Shown one piece after another: positions 24,826 through 33,295 of a DNA stretch of 64,000 nt. The translations under genes and the position numbers were made by a program. The notes below the pieces were generated by a model, which saw only the letters and a program-made list of their open reading frames with translations, searched no databases and was not told where the DNA came from. Numbering within the stretch: position 1 is the first letter of the stretch; each line of letters starts with the position of its first letter. This DNA comes from Bacillota bacterium (lineage in GTDB: Bacteria; Bacillota; Clostridia; Lachnospirales; Lachnospiraceae). The stretch covers positions 46,415 to 110,414 of the forward strand of contig JAFAGA010000065.1 of assembly GCA_023423045.1 (NCBI GenBank), read 5' to 3'.

Positions 24826-26868
24826 ATGAGCTATAATCAATGCTGGCTTAACTATCATCCAATTCCTGATTATCCGGATGCGGACTTGCTGACGGGCATC
24901 TATCTGTGGGGAACGAGGAAAACATCAGGAAATATGCTTCTTCAAAATGCCTGCCGGGAGCTGGAGCAGGCACTTTCACAGCTGCTTGGCATTCACGCTG
25001 AATATAATGAGTTGGAGGAGGAGCCGCAAACCCCTCTCAAGGGAGTGATACTGGGAGTAAGCAGCCACGAGGCACTCCAAAACAGAGCACAGGGGGAGGA
25101 CTTGGGGGAAGAAGGCTATCTTATCCAGGAGCAGGCATCCGGACTTTATATTATCGGCAAGACAGAGACCGGAGTTTTATACGGAGTGTTCGGATTAATT
25201 CGCAGGATAGTGTCAGGATGCTCTTTGCGCGGTATCCAAGCAATTGAGAAGCCTATGAACCGCCTTCGTATGCTGAATCACTGGGATAACCTGGACGGAA
25301 GCATTGAACGGGGATATTCCGGTAACTCCTTCTTTTTTGAAAAGGATGAAATCCTCCTTGATGGGAGGACGAAGGACTATGCGCGGCTGGCGGCATTCAT
25401 TGGCATCAACGGACTGGTTATCAATAATGTTAATGTCAAAGGAGCGGCCACCTGGCTGATAACCGACCGGTATCTTGGGAGGCTTGGGGAGATGGCACAG
25501 CTGTTTGCCGGCTATGGAATCCGGCTTTATCTAAGCGTTAATTTCGCAGCTCCGATGGAAATCGGCGGTATTGCCACAGCCGATCCCTGTGAGGAAGAGG
25601 TTGCCTCCTGGTGGAAGGACTGTGCGGATTGGATCTATCGGTACATACCGGATTTCGGCGGCTTTTTGGTGAAGGCGGATTCCGAGGGAAGACCTGGTCC
25701 CTTTACCTATGGGCGAAGTCATGCGGATGGAGCCAATGTTCTGGCGAAGGCCCTGCAGTCCCACGGCGGATTGTTAATTTGGCGCTGCTTTGTATACAAT
25801 TGCCTGCAGGACTGGCGCGATTATAAAACAGACCGGGCCAGGGCGGCTTATGATAATTTTATCGGTCTGGACGGGGCATTCGAGGAGAATGTAATTCTTC
25901 AGATTAAAAACGGTCCCATGGATTTTCAGGTGCGCGAGCCGGTATCACCGCTGTTTGGCGGCCTGAGCAGAACAAATCAGATGCTGGAGGTGCAGATTGC
26001 CCAGGAATATACCGGGCAGCAAAAGCATGTCTGCTATCTGGTGCCCATGTGGAAAGAAATATTGAGCTTTGAGACCTATGCCAGGGAAACTGGCGGCACG
26101 GTTGCGGATATTGTATCCGGAAAAACCTATAATCAGATGAACTGTGGAATGGCGGCGGTGGCCAATACCGGAAAGGATGATAACTGGACCGGGCATGACC
26201 TGGCGGCGGCAAACCTCTATGGCTTTGGCAGGCTGTGCTGGAATACAGAGCTTACCTCGGAGGAGATCGCAAAGGAATGGATTGCTTTAACCTTCCCGGC
26301 GAAGGAAGCGGTGAGGCGGGTGCTATGGAAAGTTCTGAGGGACTCCTGGCAGATTTACGAGAATTATACCTCTCCCCTGGGAATCGGCTGGATGGTCAAT
26401 CCCCACAGCCACTACGGCCCCAATGTGGACGGATATGAGTATGACAAATGGGGAACGTACCACAGGGCCGACCGAAACGGCCTGGGAGTGGACCGCACGG
26501 GAACCGGCACCGGCTACACGGTCCAATACAATGAGCCCAATGCTTCCCGGTATGGGAACATAGCCACCTGCCCGGAAGAGCTGCTGCTGTTCTTTCATTA
26601 TGTCCGCTACGATCATCTTTTGAAAAGCGGAAAGACTCTGATACAGCATATTTATGACACTCATTTTGAGGGAGTGGAGGCAGTTGAAGATATGATAGAG
26701 AGCTTTCGAAGTCTTGAGGGCGAACTTTCGCAGGAGGTGTACCTGCGAATCGAAGAGCGATTGAATTTGCAGCTGGAAAGCGCAAAGGAATGGAGGGACT
26801 GCATCAATACTTATTTTTATCGAAAGTCAGGAGTAGAGGATGACAAACACAGAATGATTTATCGTTGA
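24826..26868 (+). CDS. aguA: Alpha-glucuronidase, family GH67
   Basis: 680 residues, no signal peptide. It removes (4-O-methyl)glucuronic acid from the non-reducing end of aldouronic oligosaccharides. GH67 marks are the N-terminal hexosaminidase-like domain, LNHWDNLDGSIERGYSG, the acid catalyst region VKADSEGRPGP (E287), LDGAFEENVILQIKNGP with REPVSPLFGG that supplies the conserved carboxylates, and the C-terminal DRTGTGTGYTVQYN. It sits in the same-strand series with the GH3, UxuA and UxuB genes and provides the uronate they use. Confidence 0.95.
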   Translation: MSYNQCWLNYHPIPDYPDADLLTGIYLWGTRKTSGNMLLQNACRELEQALSQLLGIHAEYNELEEEPQTPLKGVILGVSSHEALQNRAQGEDLGEEGYLIQEQASGLYIIGKTETGVLYGVFGLIRRIVSGCSLRGIQAIEKPMNRLRMLNHWDNLDGSIERGYSGNSFFFEKDEILLDGRTKDYARLAAFIGINGLVINNVNVKGAATWLITDRYLGRLGEMAQLFAGYGIRLYLSVNFAAPMEIGGIATADPCEEEVASWWKDCADWIYRYIPDFGGFLVKADSEGRPGPFTYGRSHADGANVLAKALQSHGGLLIWRCFVYNCLQDWRDYKTDRARAAYDNFIGLDGAFEENVILQIKNGPMDFQVREPVSPLFGGLSRTNQMLEVQIAQEYTGQQKHVCYLVPMWKEILSFETYARETGGTVADIVSGKTYNQMNCGMAAVANTGKDDNWTGHDLAAANLYGFGRLCWNTELTSEEIAKEWIALTFPAKEAVRRVLWKVLRDSWQIYENYTSPLGIGWMVNPHSHYGPNVDGYEYDKWGTYHRADRNGLGVDRTGTGTGYTVQYNEPNASRYGNIATCPEELLLFFHYVRYDHLLKSGKTLIQHIYDTHFEGVEAVEDMIESFRSLEGELSQEVYLRIEERLNLQLESAKEWRDCINTYFYRKSGVEDDKHRMIYR

Positions 26869-26954
26869 GCTGCCATGCAGAAATATATGGGTTCAGAGAT
26901 TAGATTTCTGGCCGCTCGAAGCAGATAAAATTGGATAAGGAGGATAAGGAAATT

Positions 26955-28031
26955 ATGATAATGACATTAAGATGGTTCGGAGAAAAGCATGACAGTGTAT
27001 CTCTGGATAAGATCAGACAAATTCCAGGGGTAAGGGGAGTGGTATCCTCTCTGCATGATATTCCGGCAGGGGAAGCCTGGGGGCTGGAGGATGTTCTAAA
27101 GCTGAAGAAGACCGTGGAGGAAAGCGGACTTGAGCTGATAGGAATTGAGAGTGTGAATATTCATGAGGATATCAAGATAGGGCTTCCCTCCCGGGAGCAT
27201 TATATTGAGAATTATAAGAAGTCCCTGGAGAGCCTTGGTAAGGCGGATGTTCATCTGGTATGCTACAATTTCATGCCCATCTTCGACTGGACGAGAACCG
27301 ACCTGGCAAAGAAACTGGAGGATGGTTCCTATGTATTAGCCTATGATGAGAAGCTGATTCGGGGAATCCTCCCGGCAGATATGTTCGATCGCATGGAGAA
27401 AGAAAGCGGAGGATTTATTTTGCCCGGCTGGGAACCAAACCGCAGGGATGAGATCATGGGATTATTTGAGCAATATAAGGGAATAACTGCGGAGAAGCTA
27501 ATGGAGAATCTGAAGTATTTCCTGGATTCCATCATGCCGGTTTGCGAAGAATACCGGATTAAGATGGCGATCCATCCCGATGATCCTGCCTGGAGTGTAT
27601 TTGGTTTGCCGCGTATTGTAACCAGCGAGCGGGCATTGGAGGAAATTGCTGCCTTAAATGACAGCATTTATAACGGCTTTACTCTTTGCACCGGTTCGCT
27701 GGGCAGTAATTTAAGGAATGATCTTCCCCGGATTATACGCAATCCCAGGATTAGTGAAAGAATTCATTTTGCCCATCTGAGGAATATGAAATTTGAAGGG
27801 GAGGGAGTATTTCATGAGAGCTCCCATCTGTCCTCGGACGGCAATTTTGATATGTATGAAATTGTGAAGGCCCTGTATGAAACAGGCTTTGACGGTGTAA
27901 TCCGGCCGGATCACGGAAGAATGATATGGGGTGAACAGGCGAGACCGGGCTATGGTCTGTATGACAGGGCTCTGGGCGTTGCATACTTAAACGGCCTGTG
28001 GGAGGCGATCCAGAAGAATAGCAGGAAGTAG
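26955..28031 (+). CDS. uxuA: Mannonate dehydratase
   Basis: 358 residues. It converts D-mannonate to 2-keto-3-deoxygluconate. Typical stretches are MTLRWFGEKHDSVSLDKIRQIPGVRGVVSSLHD (only partly identical to other UxuA), IGIESVNIHEDIK, MAIHPDDPAWSVFGLPRI, TLCTGSLG and VIRPDHGRM. The metal-binding Cys/His/Asp are within the IHPDD, CTGS and RPDHG blocks. The ATG at 26955 has AAGGAGGATAAGG upstream; a TTG at 26931 contains that site and cannot be the start. Confidence 0.95.
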   Translation: MIMTLRWFGEKHDSVSLDKIRQIPGVRGVVSSLHDIPAGEAWGLEDVLKLKKTVEESGLELIGIESVNIHEDIKIGLPSREHYIENYKKSLESLGKADVHLVCYNFMPIFDWTRTDLAKKLEDGSYVLAYDEKLIRGILPADMFDRMEKESGGFILPGWEPNRRDEIMGLFEQYKGITAEKLMENLKYFLDSIMPVCEEYRIKMAIHPDDPAWSVFGLPRIVTSERALEEIAALNDSIYNGFTLCTGSLGSNLRNDLPRIIRNPRISERIHFAHLRNMKFEGEGVFHESSHLSSDGNFDMYEIVKALYETGFDGVIRPDHGRMIWGEQARPGYGLYDRALGVAYLNGLWEAIQKNSRK

Positions 28032-28056
28032 GCTTCACGCATCAAAGTGAATAAAG

Positions 28057-28099
28057 CATGCAGCCGTTCGAATTCACATTTGCCGAGGATGGCTGCATG
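28057..28099 (+). repeat. Intercistronic hairpin uxuA-uxuB
   Basis: CATGCAGCC / GGCTGCATG (9 bp, 25-base loop) in the gap before uxuB, without a T run. An in-frame ATG at 28058 lies in its left arm and lacks a ribosome binding site, which supports the later uxuB start. Confidence 0.6.
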
Positions 28100-28129
28100 A
28101 CGGATTTTTATGAAAGGGAACGGATCAAT

Positions 28130-29731
28130 ATGAAATTAACAGAGTATGAACAGTCCTGGAAGGAAAAAGGCTATGAACTGCCGGAGTATGACAGAGGGAA
28201 ATTGAGAAAGAACACGACAGAAAATCCGTCCTGGCTGCATTTTGGAGCGGGAAATATATTTCGGGGTTTTCCGGCCGCGGATTTGCAGAAGCTTCTCAAT
28301 AACAGGAACTATGACCGGGGAGTCATTGTGGCGGAAGGCTTTGACTATGAAATTATTGAGAGGGTGTACCGGCCTTATGATGACTTAAGTCTCCTGGTGG
28401 TCCTTAAGGCCGATGGCAGCATCGAGAAAAAAGTGATTGGCAGCGTTGTGGAATCCTTGACTGCGGACAGCAGCCACAGGCAGGAATGGTCCAGATTACA
28501 AGAGATATTCAGAAATTCATCCCTGCAGATGATAAGTTTTACGATAACGGAAAAGGGTTACGGCCTATACGACTCCAAGGGAGATTATTTGAGTGTGGTG
28601 GCGGAGGATCTTGGAGCAGGCCCGCAAAAACCCGGCCATATTATGGGCAAGGCAGCCGCTTTACTCTATGAGAGATACCTGGCCGGAGCGGCCCCGGTTG
28701 CCATGGTGAGTATGGATAATTGCTCCCATAACGGGGATAAGCTGTATTCTGCAATCAGAGAGTATGCAAAGCACTGGGCAGAGAAGGGGTTTGTACCTCA
28801 GGGATTTCTGGATTATGTTACAGATGCGGGCAAAGTGTCCTTTCCCTGGAGCATGATTGATAAGATCACACCAAGACCCGACGAGCAGGTAAAGCGGATC
28901 CTTGCGGAGGATGGTTTTGAGGACACGGAGCTGATTATTACCGGTAAGAATACTTATACTGCTGCCTTTGTCAACGCGGAGGAGACGCAGTATCTGGTCA
29001 TAGAAGATCATTTCCCCAACGGAAGGCCTCCCCTTGAGATGGCGGGCATCCTGTTCACGGACCGGGAAACGGTTGATAAGGTAGAGAAGATGAAGGTGTG
29101 TACCTGCCTTAATCCCCTCCATACCGCGCTGGCGATCTTTGGCTGTCTGCTGTCCTATCGGACCATTTGGGAAGAGATGCGGGATCCGGATCTGGTTCAG
29201 CTAGTGAATAAGATAGGCTACACCGAAGGCATGCCGGCGGTGGTGAACCCGGGAGTGCTGGATCCCCGGGAGTTTATTGAGGCGGTGCTTAAGCTTCGGC
29301 TTCCGAATCCCTTCATGCCGGATTCGCCCCAGAGAATAGCCACGGACACCTCCCAGAAGCTCTCCATCCGATTTGGAGAAACCATCAAGGCGTACCAGGC
29401 CAGCAAGGAACTGCAGGTTACGGATCTGGTCTATATTCCTCTGACTTTGGCAGGCTGGTGCAGGTATCTGATGGGTACCGATGACAGCGGAAAACCCTTC
29501 GCACCCAGTCCGGATCCGCTGCTTTCAGAGGTTTCAGGGTATCTGAGGGAGATAGGTCTTGGGGATAAGAAGATAGCAGAAGGAGCTCTTAAGCCGATTC
29601 TATCCAATGATAAAATATTTGGTGTGAATCTCTACGAGGTTGGGCTGGCAGAGAAAATAGAAGGAATGCTTCTGGAGATGATCGCAGGGCCCGGTGCGGT
29701 GAGGGCGACATTGCAGAAATATTTAGGATAA
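28130..29731 (+). CDS. uxuB: Fructuronate reductase (mannitol dehydrogenase family)
   Basis: 533 residues. It reduces D-fructuronate to D-mannonate with NADH, feeding UxuA. The N-terminal Rossmann domain reads WLHFGAGNIFRGFPAADLQ. The polyol dehydrogenase signature appears as VSMDNCSHNGDKL, with WSMIDKITPRPDEQV and the C-terminal KVCTCLNPLHTALAIFGCLL. The ATG at 28130 follows AAAGGGA; the upstream ATG would add 24 unmatched residues. Together with GH67 this gives a cytoplasmic glucuronate route, but glucuronate isomerase (UxaC) is not in the window. Confidence 0.92.
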   Translation: MKLTEYEQSWKEKGYELPEYDRGKLRKNTTENPSWLHFGAGNIFRGFPAADLQKLLNNRNYDRGVIVAEGFDYEIIERVYRPYDDLSLLVVLKADGSIEKKVIGSVVESLTADSSHRQEWSRLQEIFRNSSLQMISFTITEKGYGLYDSKGDYLSVVAEDLGAGPQKPGHIMGKAAALLYERYLAGAAPVAMVSMDNCSHNGDKLYSAIREYAKHWAEKGFVPQGFLDYVTDAGKVSFPWSMIDKITPRPDEQVKRILAEDGFEDTELIITGKNTYTAAFVNAEETQYLVIEDHFPNGRPPLEMAGILFTDRETVDKVEKMKVCTCLNPLHTALAIFGCLLSYRTIWEEMRDPDLVQLVNKIGYTEGMPAVVNPGVLDPREFIEAVLKLRLPNPFMPDSPQRIATDTSQKLSIRFGETIKAYQASKELQVTDLVYIPLTLAGWCRYLMGTDDSGKPFAPSPDPLLSEVSGYLREIGLGDKKIAEGALKPILSNDKIFGVNLYEVGLAEKIEGMLLEMIAGPGAVRATLQKYLG

Positions 29732-29820
29732 TACTTGAGATAATACTTAGGATAGTATTTCTGCAAGGCGTATCAATTGCAATTTTATAGGATTAGGTGG
29801 AAGTATCGCTGGAAATGTTG

Positions 29821-29826
29821 TATAAT
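29821..29826 (+). promoter_or_regulatory. -10 element before the decayed ORF
   Basis: TATAAT with a weak -35 17 bases upstream (TGGAAG). The following leader contains GGTGCAAAGC, which recalls the GCAAAGC core of cyclic di-GMP-I riboswitches, but the other conserved parts are not visible. Confidence 0.35.
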
Positions 29827-29882
29827 TTTTCTGATAACAGTGAAAGTTGGTGCAAAGCGAAGCTATAAAATTGGGAGGTAAA

Positions 29883-30129
29883 ATGAGAAGCTGTATAAAT
29901 AGAATAGAGTTCACATACTAACGGGGGATGACGCCAAAGTCAGTGAGATGTTAGATACACCTACTGCTGGATGATGGTTGAGAGCCGTCATACATTGACC
30001 GATACAATTATTAAAACCGGTAATAGTTCGGATAAAGAGATGAAATATGCTCTTTTGAAGCAGGAAGCAGAAGTATTCGCAGTTTCAAGAGAACAGCGGA
30101 GAATTGGTCACTACTTATATCAAGCCTGA
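29883..30129 (+). pseudogene. Decayed small gene, unidentified
   Basis: A very good translation start (TTGGGAGGTAAAATG) opens a frame that stops after 12 codons. The neighbouring frames continue as protein-like text: NRVHILTGDDAKVSEMLDT up to a TGA, then MMVESRHTLTDTIIKT through KYALLKQEAEVFAVSREQ to a stop at 30129. Joined by a frame change and one stop read-through they would give about 80 residues, hydrophilic and helical. I do not recognise the family. This is inference from frame pattern only. Confidence 0.4.
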
Positions 30130-30201
30130 ATGGATTTATCCAAGAGTAAACAGAACCCCGCCCTTATAATATTTGATTTTCAAATATTAGGAGGGTTTGG
30201 T

Positions 30202-30552
30202 GTGAGCAAAAAAGAAGAAAATAGCGCATTTATATGTGTGCATTGCGGCATGGAGGTTTTAGCGTTAACGAACGGAAGTTACCGTAATCATTGCCCTCAT
30301 TGCCTGTATTCCATGCATGTGGACAATATACCCGGAGATAGAGCGAGCAGTTGCAAGGGATGCATGAAACCAATCGGCATCGTCTATCACAGTAAAAAGG
30401 GCTACCAAATTAAGCACAAATGTGAAAAGTGCGGATTTGAGAGAACCAATAAAGTTGCATGTAATACAGTGATGCCTGACGACCTGGAACAGGTTATAAG
30501 ATTATGTAATATGCAGCCGCAGAAAGCAGTTTACCTTCGCCCCGGGCGATGA
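30202..30552 (+). CDS. RNHCP-domain zinc-binding protein
   Basis: 116 residues. The name-giving motif YRNHCPHCLYSMHVD is present, preceded by FICVHCGMEV and followed by SCKGCMKPIG and HKCEKCGFER, giving four CxxC-type knuckles that could bind two zincs. Function in the family is unknown. The GTG at 30202 follows TTAGGAGGG by about 7 bases; an upstream ATG (30130) would precede its own site. An AATATTTGA...TCAAATATT inverted repeat overlaps the region before the ribosome binding site. Confidence 0.88.
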   Translation: MSKKEENSAFICVHCGMEVLALTNGSYRNHCPHCLYSMHVDNIPGDRASSCKGCMKPIGIVYHSKKGYQIKHKCEKCGFERTNKVACNTVMPDDLEQVIRLCNMQPQKAVYLRPGR

Positions 30553-30572
30553 GTAGTCAGAAAAAAAGGAAG

Positions 30573-30616
30573 GCTGTTGCTTAATGATGAATCATTTTGT
30601 TAAGCAACAGCTTTTG
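30573..30616 (+). terminator. Rho-independent terminator after the RNHCP gene
   Basis: GCTGTTGCTTAA / TTAAGCAACAGC (12 bp) followed by TTTTGTTGTT. Confidence 0.85.
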
Positions 30617-30697
30617 TTGTTAGCTTGCTCATTAAAATATATTTTGCTTCATACCTTATTAGGCTGGTACAAGTAGATTGTTGCATAGCTGTATGTT

Positions 30698-30717
30698 ATA
30701 ATGTCGTCAGACACTAT
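30698..30717. repeat. Single copy of the ATAATGTC palindrome
   Basis: ATAATGTCGTCAGACACTAT matches the first hairpin of the array at 11932 (ATAATGTCGTCAGACAATAT) in 19 of 20 positions. It is an isolated member of the same repeat family. Confidence 0.65.
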
Positions 30718-30839
30718 TTTGGGAATTTATGCATGTACATGGTCCAGGGGAGAGCTTGCAATATCATAGGCATCTATGATTATGGTATAATTTCCTTAAC
30801 TTAAAAGATAAATCGATATTGAAAGATGGGTGTATGGCA

Positions 30840-31553
30840 ATGGAGACAATACTGGTAATGGAAGATGATGAGGGACTGAACCGGGGGATCTGTTTCTCAC
30901 TGGAGAAGGAGGGGTACCGGGTGTTTGCAGCGGACGGACTTCTGCAGGGAAAGCGGCTGCTTCGGCTCCATCCGGTTGATTTGGTTCTTTTGGACATTGC
31001 CCTGCCGGATGGGGATGGCTATGCCTTCTGCAAGGAGCTGAGGGAATATTCTGATTTGCCGATAATCATGCTGACAGCCAGGGATCTGGAGACGGATGAG
31101 ATGCTTGGCTTTGAGGCCGGGGCGGACGACTATATTACAAAGCCCTTCTCCCTGTCGGTGCTGAAGGCCAGAATTGCGGTTCAGCTCAGAAGAAATGCCC
31201 TGAACAGGGAAGCAGGGCAGAATAAGCTCCGTTGGCTTGTTTCTGCGGACATTCGATTATGCAAGGATACCGGCAAGGTATTTAAGGCGGAACGGGAGCT
31301 GGATTTGAGCCTGACAGAATATAAATTGCTGAAGCTGTTTCTGGAGAATCGGGGACAGTTACTGCTGAAGGAGCAGATTGTGCAAGCGGTCTGGGATACG
31401 GAGGCTAATTTTGTTGATGAGAATACGCTGCCGGTTAATATAAGACGGCTCAGGATGAAGCTGGAGGAGGAGCCCTCCAGGCCCAGGCTGATTAAGACAG
31501 TTCACGGAATGGGATATCTATGGAACGAAGGGGTTACGGAAAATGAAAATTAA
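30840..31553 (+). CDS. OmpR-family response regulator
   Basis: 237 residues. Receiver domain with the acidic pair in MEDDEG, phospho-acceptor D52 in LLDIALPDGDG and K101 in ITKPF. The C-terminal winged helix is of the OmpR/PhoB type (LSLTEYKLLKLFLENRGQLLLKEQIV, NIRRLRMKLE, VHGMGYLW). The ATG at 30840 has GATGGG at a good distance; an ATG two codons earlier is too close. Its end overlaps the kinase gene by 11 bases. Confidence 0.92.
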   Translation: METILVMEDDEGLNRGICFSLEKEGYRVFAADGLLQGKRLLRLHPVDLVLLDIALPDGDGYAFCKELREYSDLPIIMLTARDLETDEMLGFEAGADDYITKPFSLSVLKARIAVQLRRNALNREAGQNKLRWLVSADIRLCKDTGKVFKAERELDLSLTEYKLLKLFLENRGQLLLKEQIVQAVWDTEANFVDENTLPVNIRRLRMKLEEEPSRPRLIKTVHGMGYLWNEGVTENEN

Positions 31554-32460
31554 TCTTCTTATCATGGGAGGCGCTCTTCTTCTGTGCCTGTGTACTGCCC
31601 TGGGGTGCTGGCTTTATCTGAACCGAACCCTGAACAGGGTCAGCCGTATCATCGGCCACTATCTGGCCAAGCAAAAGCCGGAGGACAGTGATGTCGCCGA
31701 AACCAGAGAGGCCAAGCTGGTTAGTCAGCTCAGACAGCTAATCTCTATTTCGGATCATGAGGCAAGGAGTGCGAGGGAGGAGAAGGAAGCCGTGACACGG
31801 CTGGTATCGGACTTATCCCATCAGCTGAAAACTCCGCTCTCCAACATAACCATGTATACGGAGCTGTTAAGAGAAGGGAATCTCTCCGAGGAGGAGCGGC
31901 AGGAGTTCCTGCTGCGAACCGGTGAGCAGGCAGCCAAGATGGAATGGCTGATGAAGACCCTTCTTAAGGCCTCCCGCCTGGAAACCGGCATGATTGAATT
32001 TGAGGCGGCGGCTCATTCCATCAAGGAGACAATAGCGGCAGCCGTTGGTGCGGTATACGGACAGGCAGAGGGAAGGGATATCCGGATTCGGATGGAAGAA
32101 TTCCCTGATTGCAGACTGCTGCACAACCCGAAGTGGACTGCCGAAGCGATCTCCAATCTCTTGGAAAATGCAATAAAATATTCACCCCGGGGATCTGAAA
32201 TCAGAATATCCCTGGAGCAGCTGGAGATTTATACCCGGGTGAATATTATTGACCGGGGAATTGGAATTGCGCCTGAGGAATACAATCTGATCTTCAAGCG
32301 CTTCTATCGGAGTAAGCAGGTGGAACAGCTGGAGGGCTCCGGACTGGGGCTGTATCTGGCGCAGCTTATTCTGGAGAAGGAGGGCGGTTATATCACGGTA
32401 AGCGCGGAGCTGGGGAAGGGAAGCTGCTTTTATCTGTATCTTCAGAATGCGAGGCAATAA
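31543..32460 (+). CDS. Sensor histidine kinase with a single membrane segment
   Basis: 305 residues. One transmembrane helix (about 4-26) and no extracytoplasmic sensor domain. The cytoplasmic part has the H-box SDLSHQLKTPLSN (H93), N-box LLENAIKYSPRG, G1 DRGIGIAPEE and G2 GSGLGLYLA. It pairs with the overlapping response regulator. The missing sensor domain fits kinases that sense through an ABC transporter. Confidence 0.92.
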   Translation: MKINLLIMGGALLLCLCTALGCWLYLNRTLNRVSRIIGHYLAKQKPEDSDVAETREAKLVSQLRQLISISDHEARSAREEKEAVTRLVSDLSHQLKTPLSNITMYTELLREGNLSEEERQEFLLRTGEQAAKMEWLMKTLLKASRLETGMIEFEAAAHSIKETIAAAVGAVYGQAEGRDIRIRMEEFPDCRLLHNPKWTAEAISNLLENAIKYSPRGSEIRISLEQLEIYTRVNIIDRGIGIAPEEYNLIFKRFYRSKQVEQLEGSGLGLYLAQLILEKEGGYITVSAELGKGSCFYLYLQNARQ

Positions 32461-32476
32461 CCTGTTTTCAATCTGT

Positions 32477-32507
32477 GGATTCTTACAATTTTGTAAGAAT
32501 CCTTTTT
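32477..32507 (+). terminator. Terminator or operator hairpin before the ABC genes
   Basis: GGATTCTTAC/GTAAGAATCC stem followed by TTTTT. The core TTACAATTTTGTAA is also a symmetric site like those bound by antibiotic-responsive OmpR-type regulators, and GTAAGAAT recurs at about 32526-32533. It may end the kinase mRNA, bind the regulator, or both. Confidence 0.65.
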
Positions 32508-32632
32508 CTATTTGTTATGAAGCTGTAAGAATTGCCTGCTACAATGAAGAAAATATACGCAATGAAGCAAGACATAAGCGGTGAAGTAAAATAGACACAA
32601 TGCGGCATTAGGATAGCAGAAGGAGGAATAAG

Positions 32633-33295
32633 ATGAGTATTCTGACAACGAAGGGATTAAAAAAATATTATTTAAAGGAGCCAAATCTGGTCAAGGCATT
32701 GGATGGTGTGAACCTTGAGGTGGAGAAAGGGGAATTCATCGCCATTGTGGGTACCTCGGGAAGCGGAAAATCCACACTGCTGCATCTGCTGGGTGGGCTT
32801 GATTATCCGTCGGAGGGAACGGTTACAGTATGCGACCGCGAGCTATCCGGCTTTCGGGAAAATGAGCTTACGATTTTCCGCAGAAGGAATATCGGCTTTG
32901 TCTTTCAGAATTATAATCTGGTGCCGATTCTGAATGTATATGAGAATATTGTACTCCCCATGGAATTGGACGGAGCTATGACAGATGAGACCTTTGTGGA
33001 GGATGTGATTGCCACCCTGGGGATCGAGGATAAAAAATACAGCATGCCCAGTCAGTTGTCCGGCGGACAGCAGCAAAGAGTGGCGATCGCAAGGGCGCTG
33101 GCGGCCAAGCCTGCCATCCTGCTGGCGGACGAGCCGACGGGGAATCTGGACTCCAAAACCTCCCAGGAGGTCATCGGACTGCTTAAAACCTCCGGCAGGA
33201 AGTTTAACCAGACCATCGTCATGATCACCCATAACGAAGTCCTGGCCCAGATGTGCGACCGGGTAATTCATATTGAGGACGGTAAGATCATATGA
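32633..33295 (+). CDS. ABC transporter ATP-binding protein (MacB/LolD type)
   Basis: 220 residues. Walker A GTSGSGKST (about 40-48), Q-loop VFQNYNL, signature LSGGQQQR (about 141-148), Walker B ILLADEPTGNLD, and the switch His in MITHNE. AGAAGGAGGAATAAG precedes the ATG. The stop overlaps the permease start by 4 bases, so the two are coupled. It lies downstream of a two-component system, the usual layout for antimicrobial-peptide response or cell-envelope transporters. Confidence 0.94.
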   Translation: MSILTTKGLKKYYLKEPNLVKALDGVNLEVEKGEFIAIVGTSGSGKSTLLHLLGGLDYPSEGTVTVCDRELSGFRENELTIFRRRNIGFVFQNYNLVPILNVYENIVLPMELDGAMTDETFVEDVIATLGIEDKKYSMPSQLSGGQQQRVAIARALAAKPAILLADEPTGNLDSKTSQEVIGLLKTSGRKFNQTIVMITHNEVLAQMCDRVIHIEDGKII

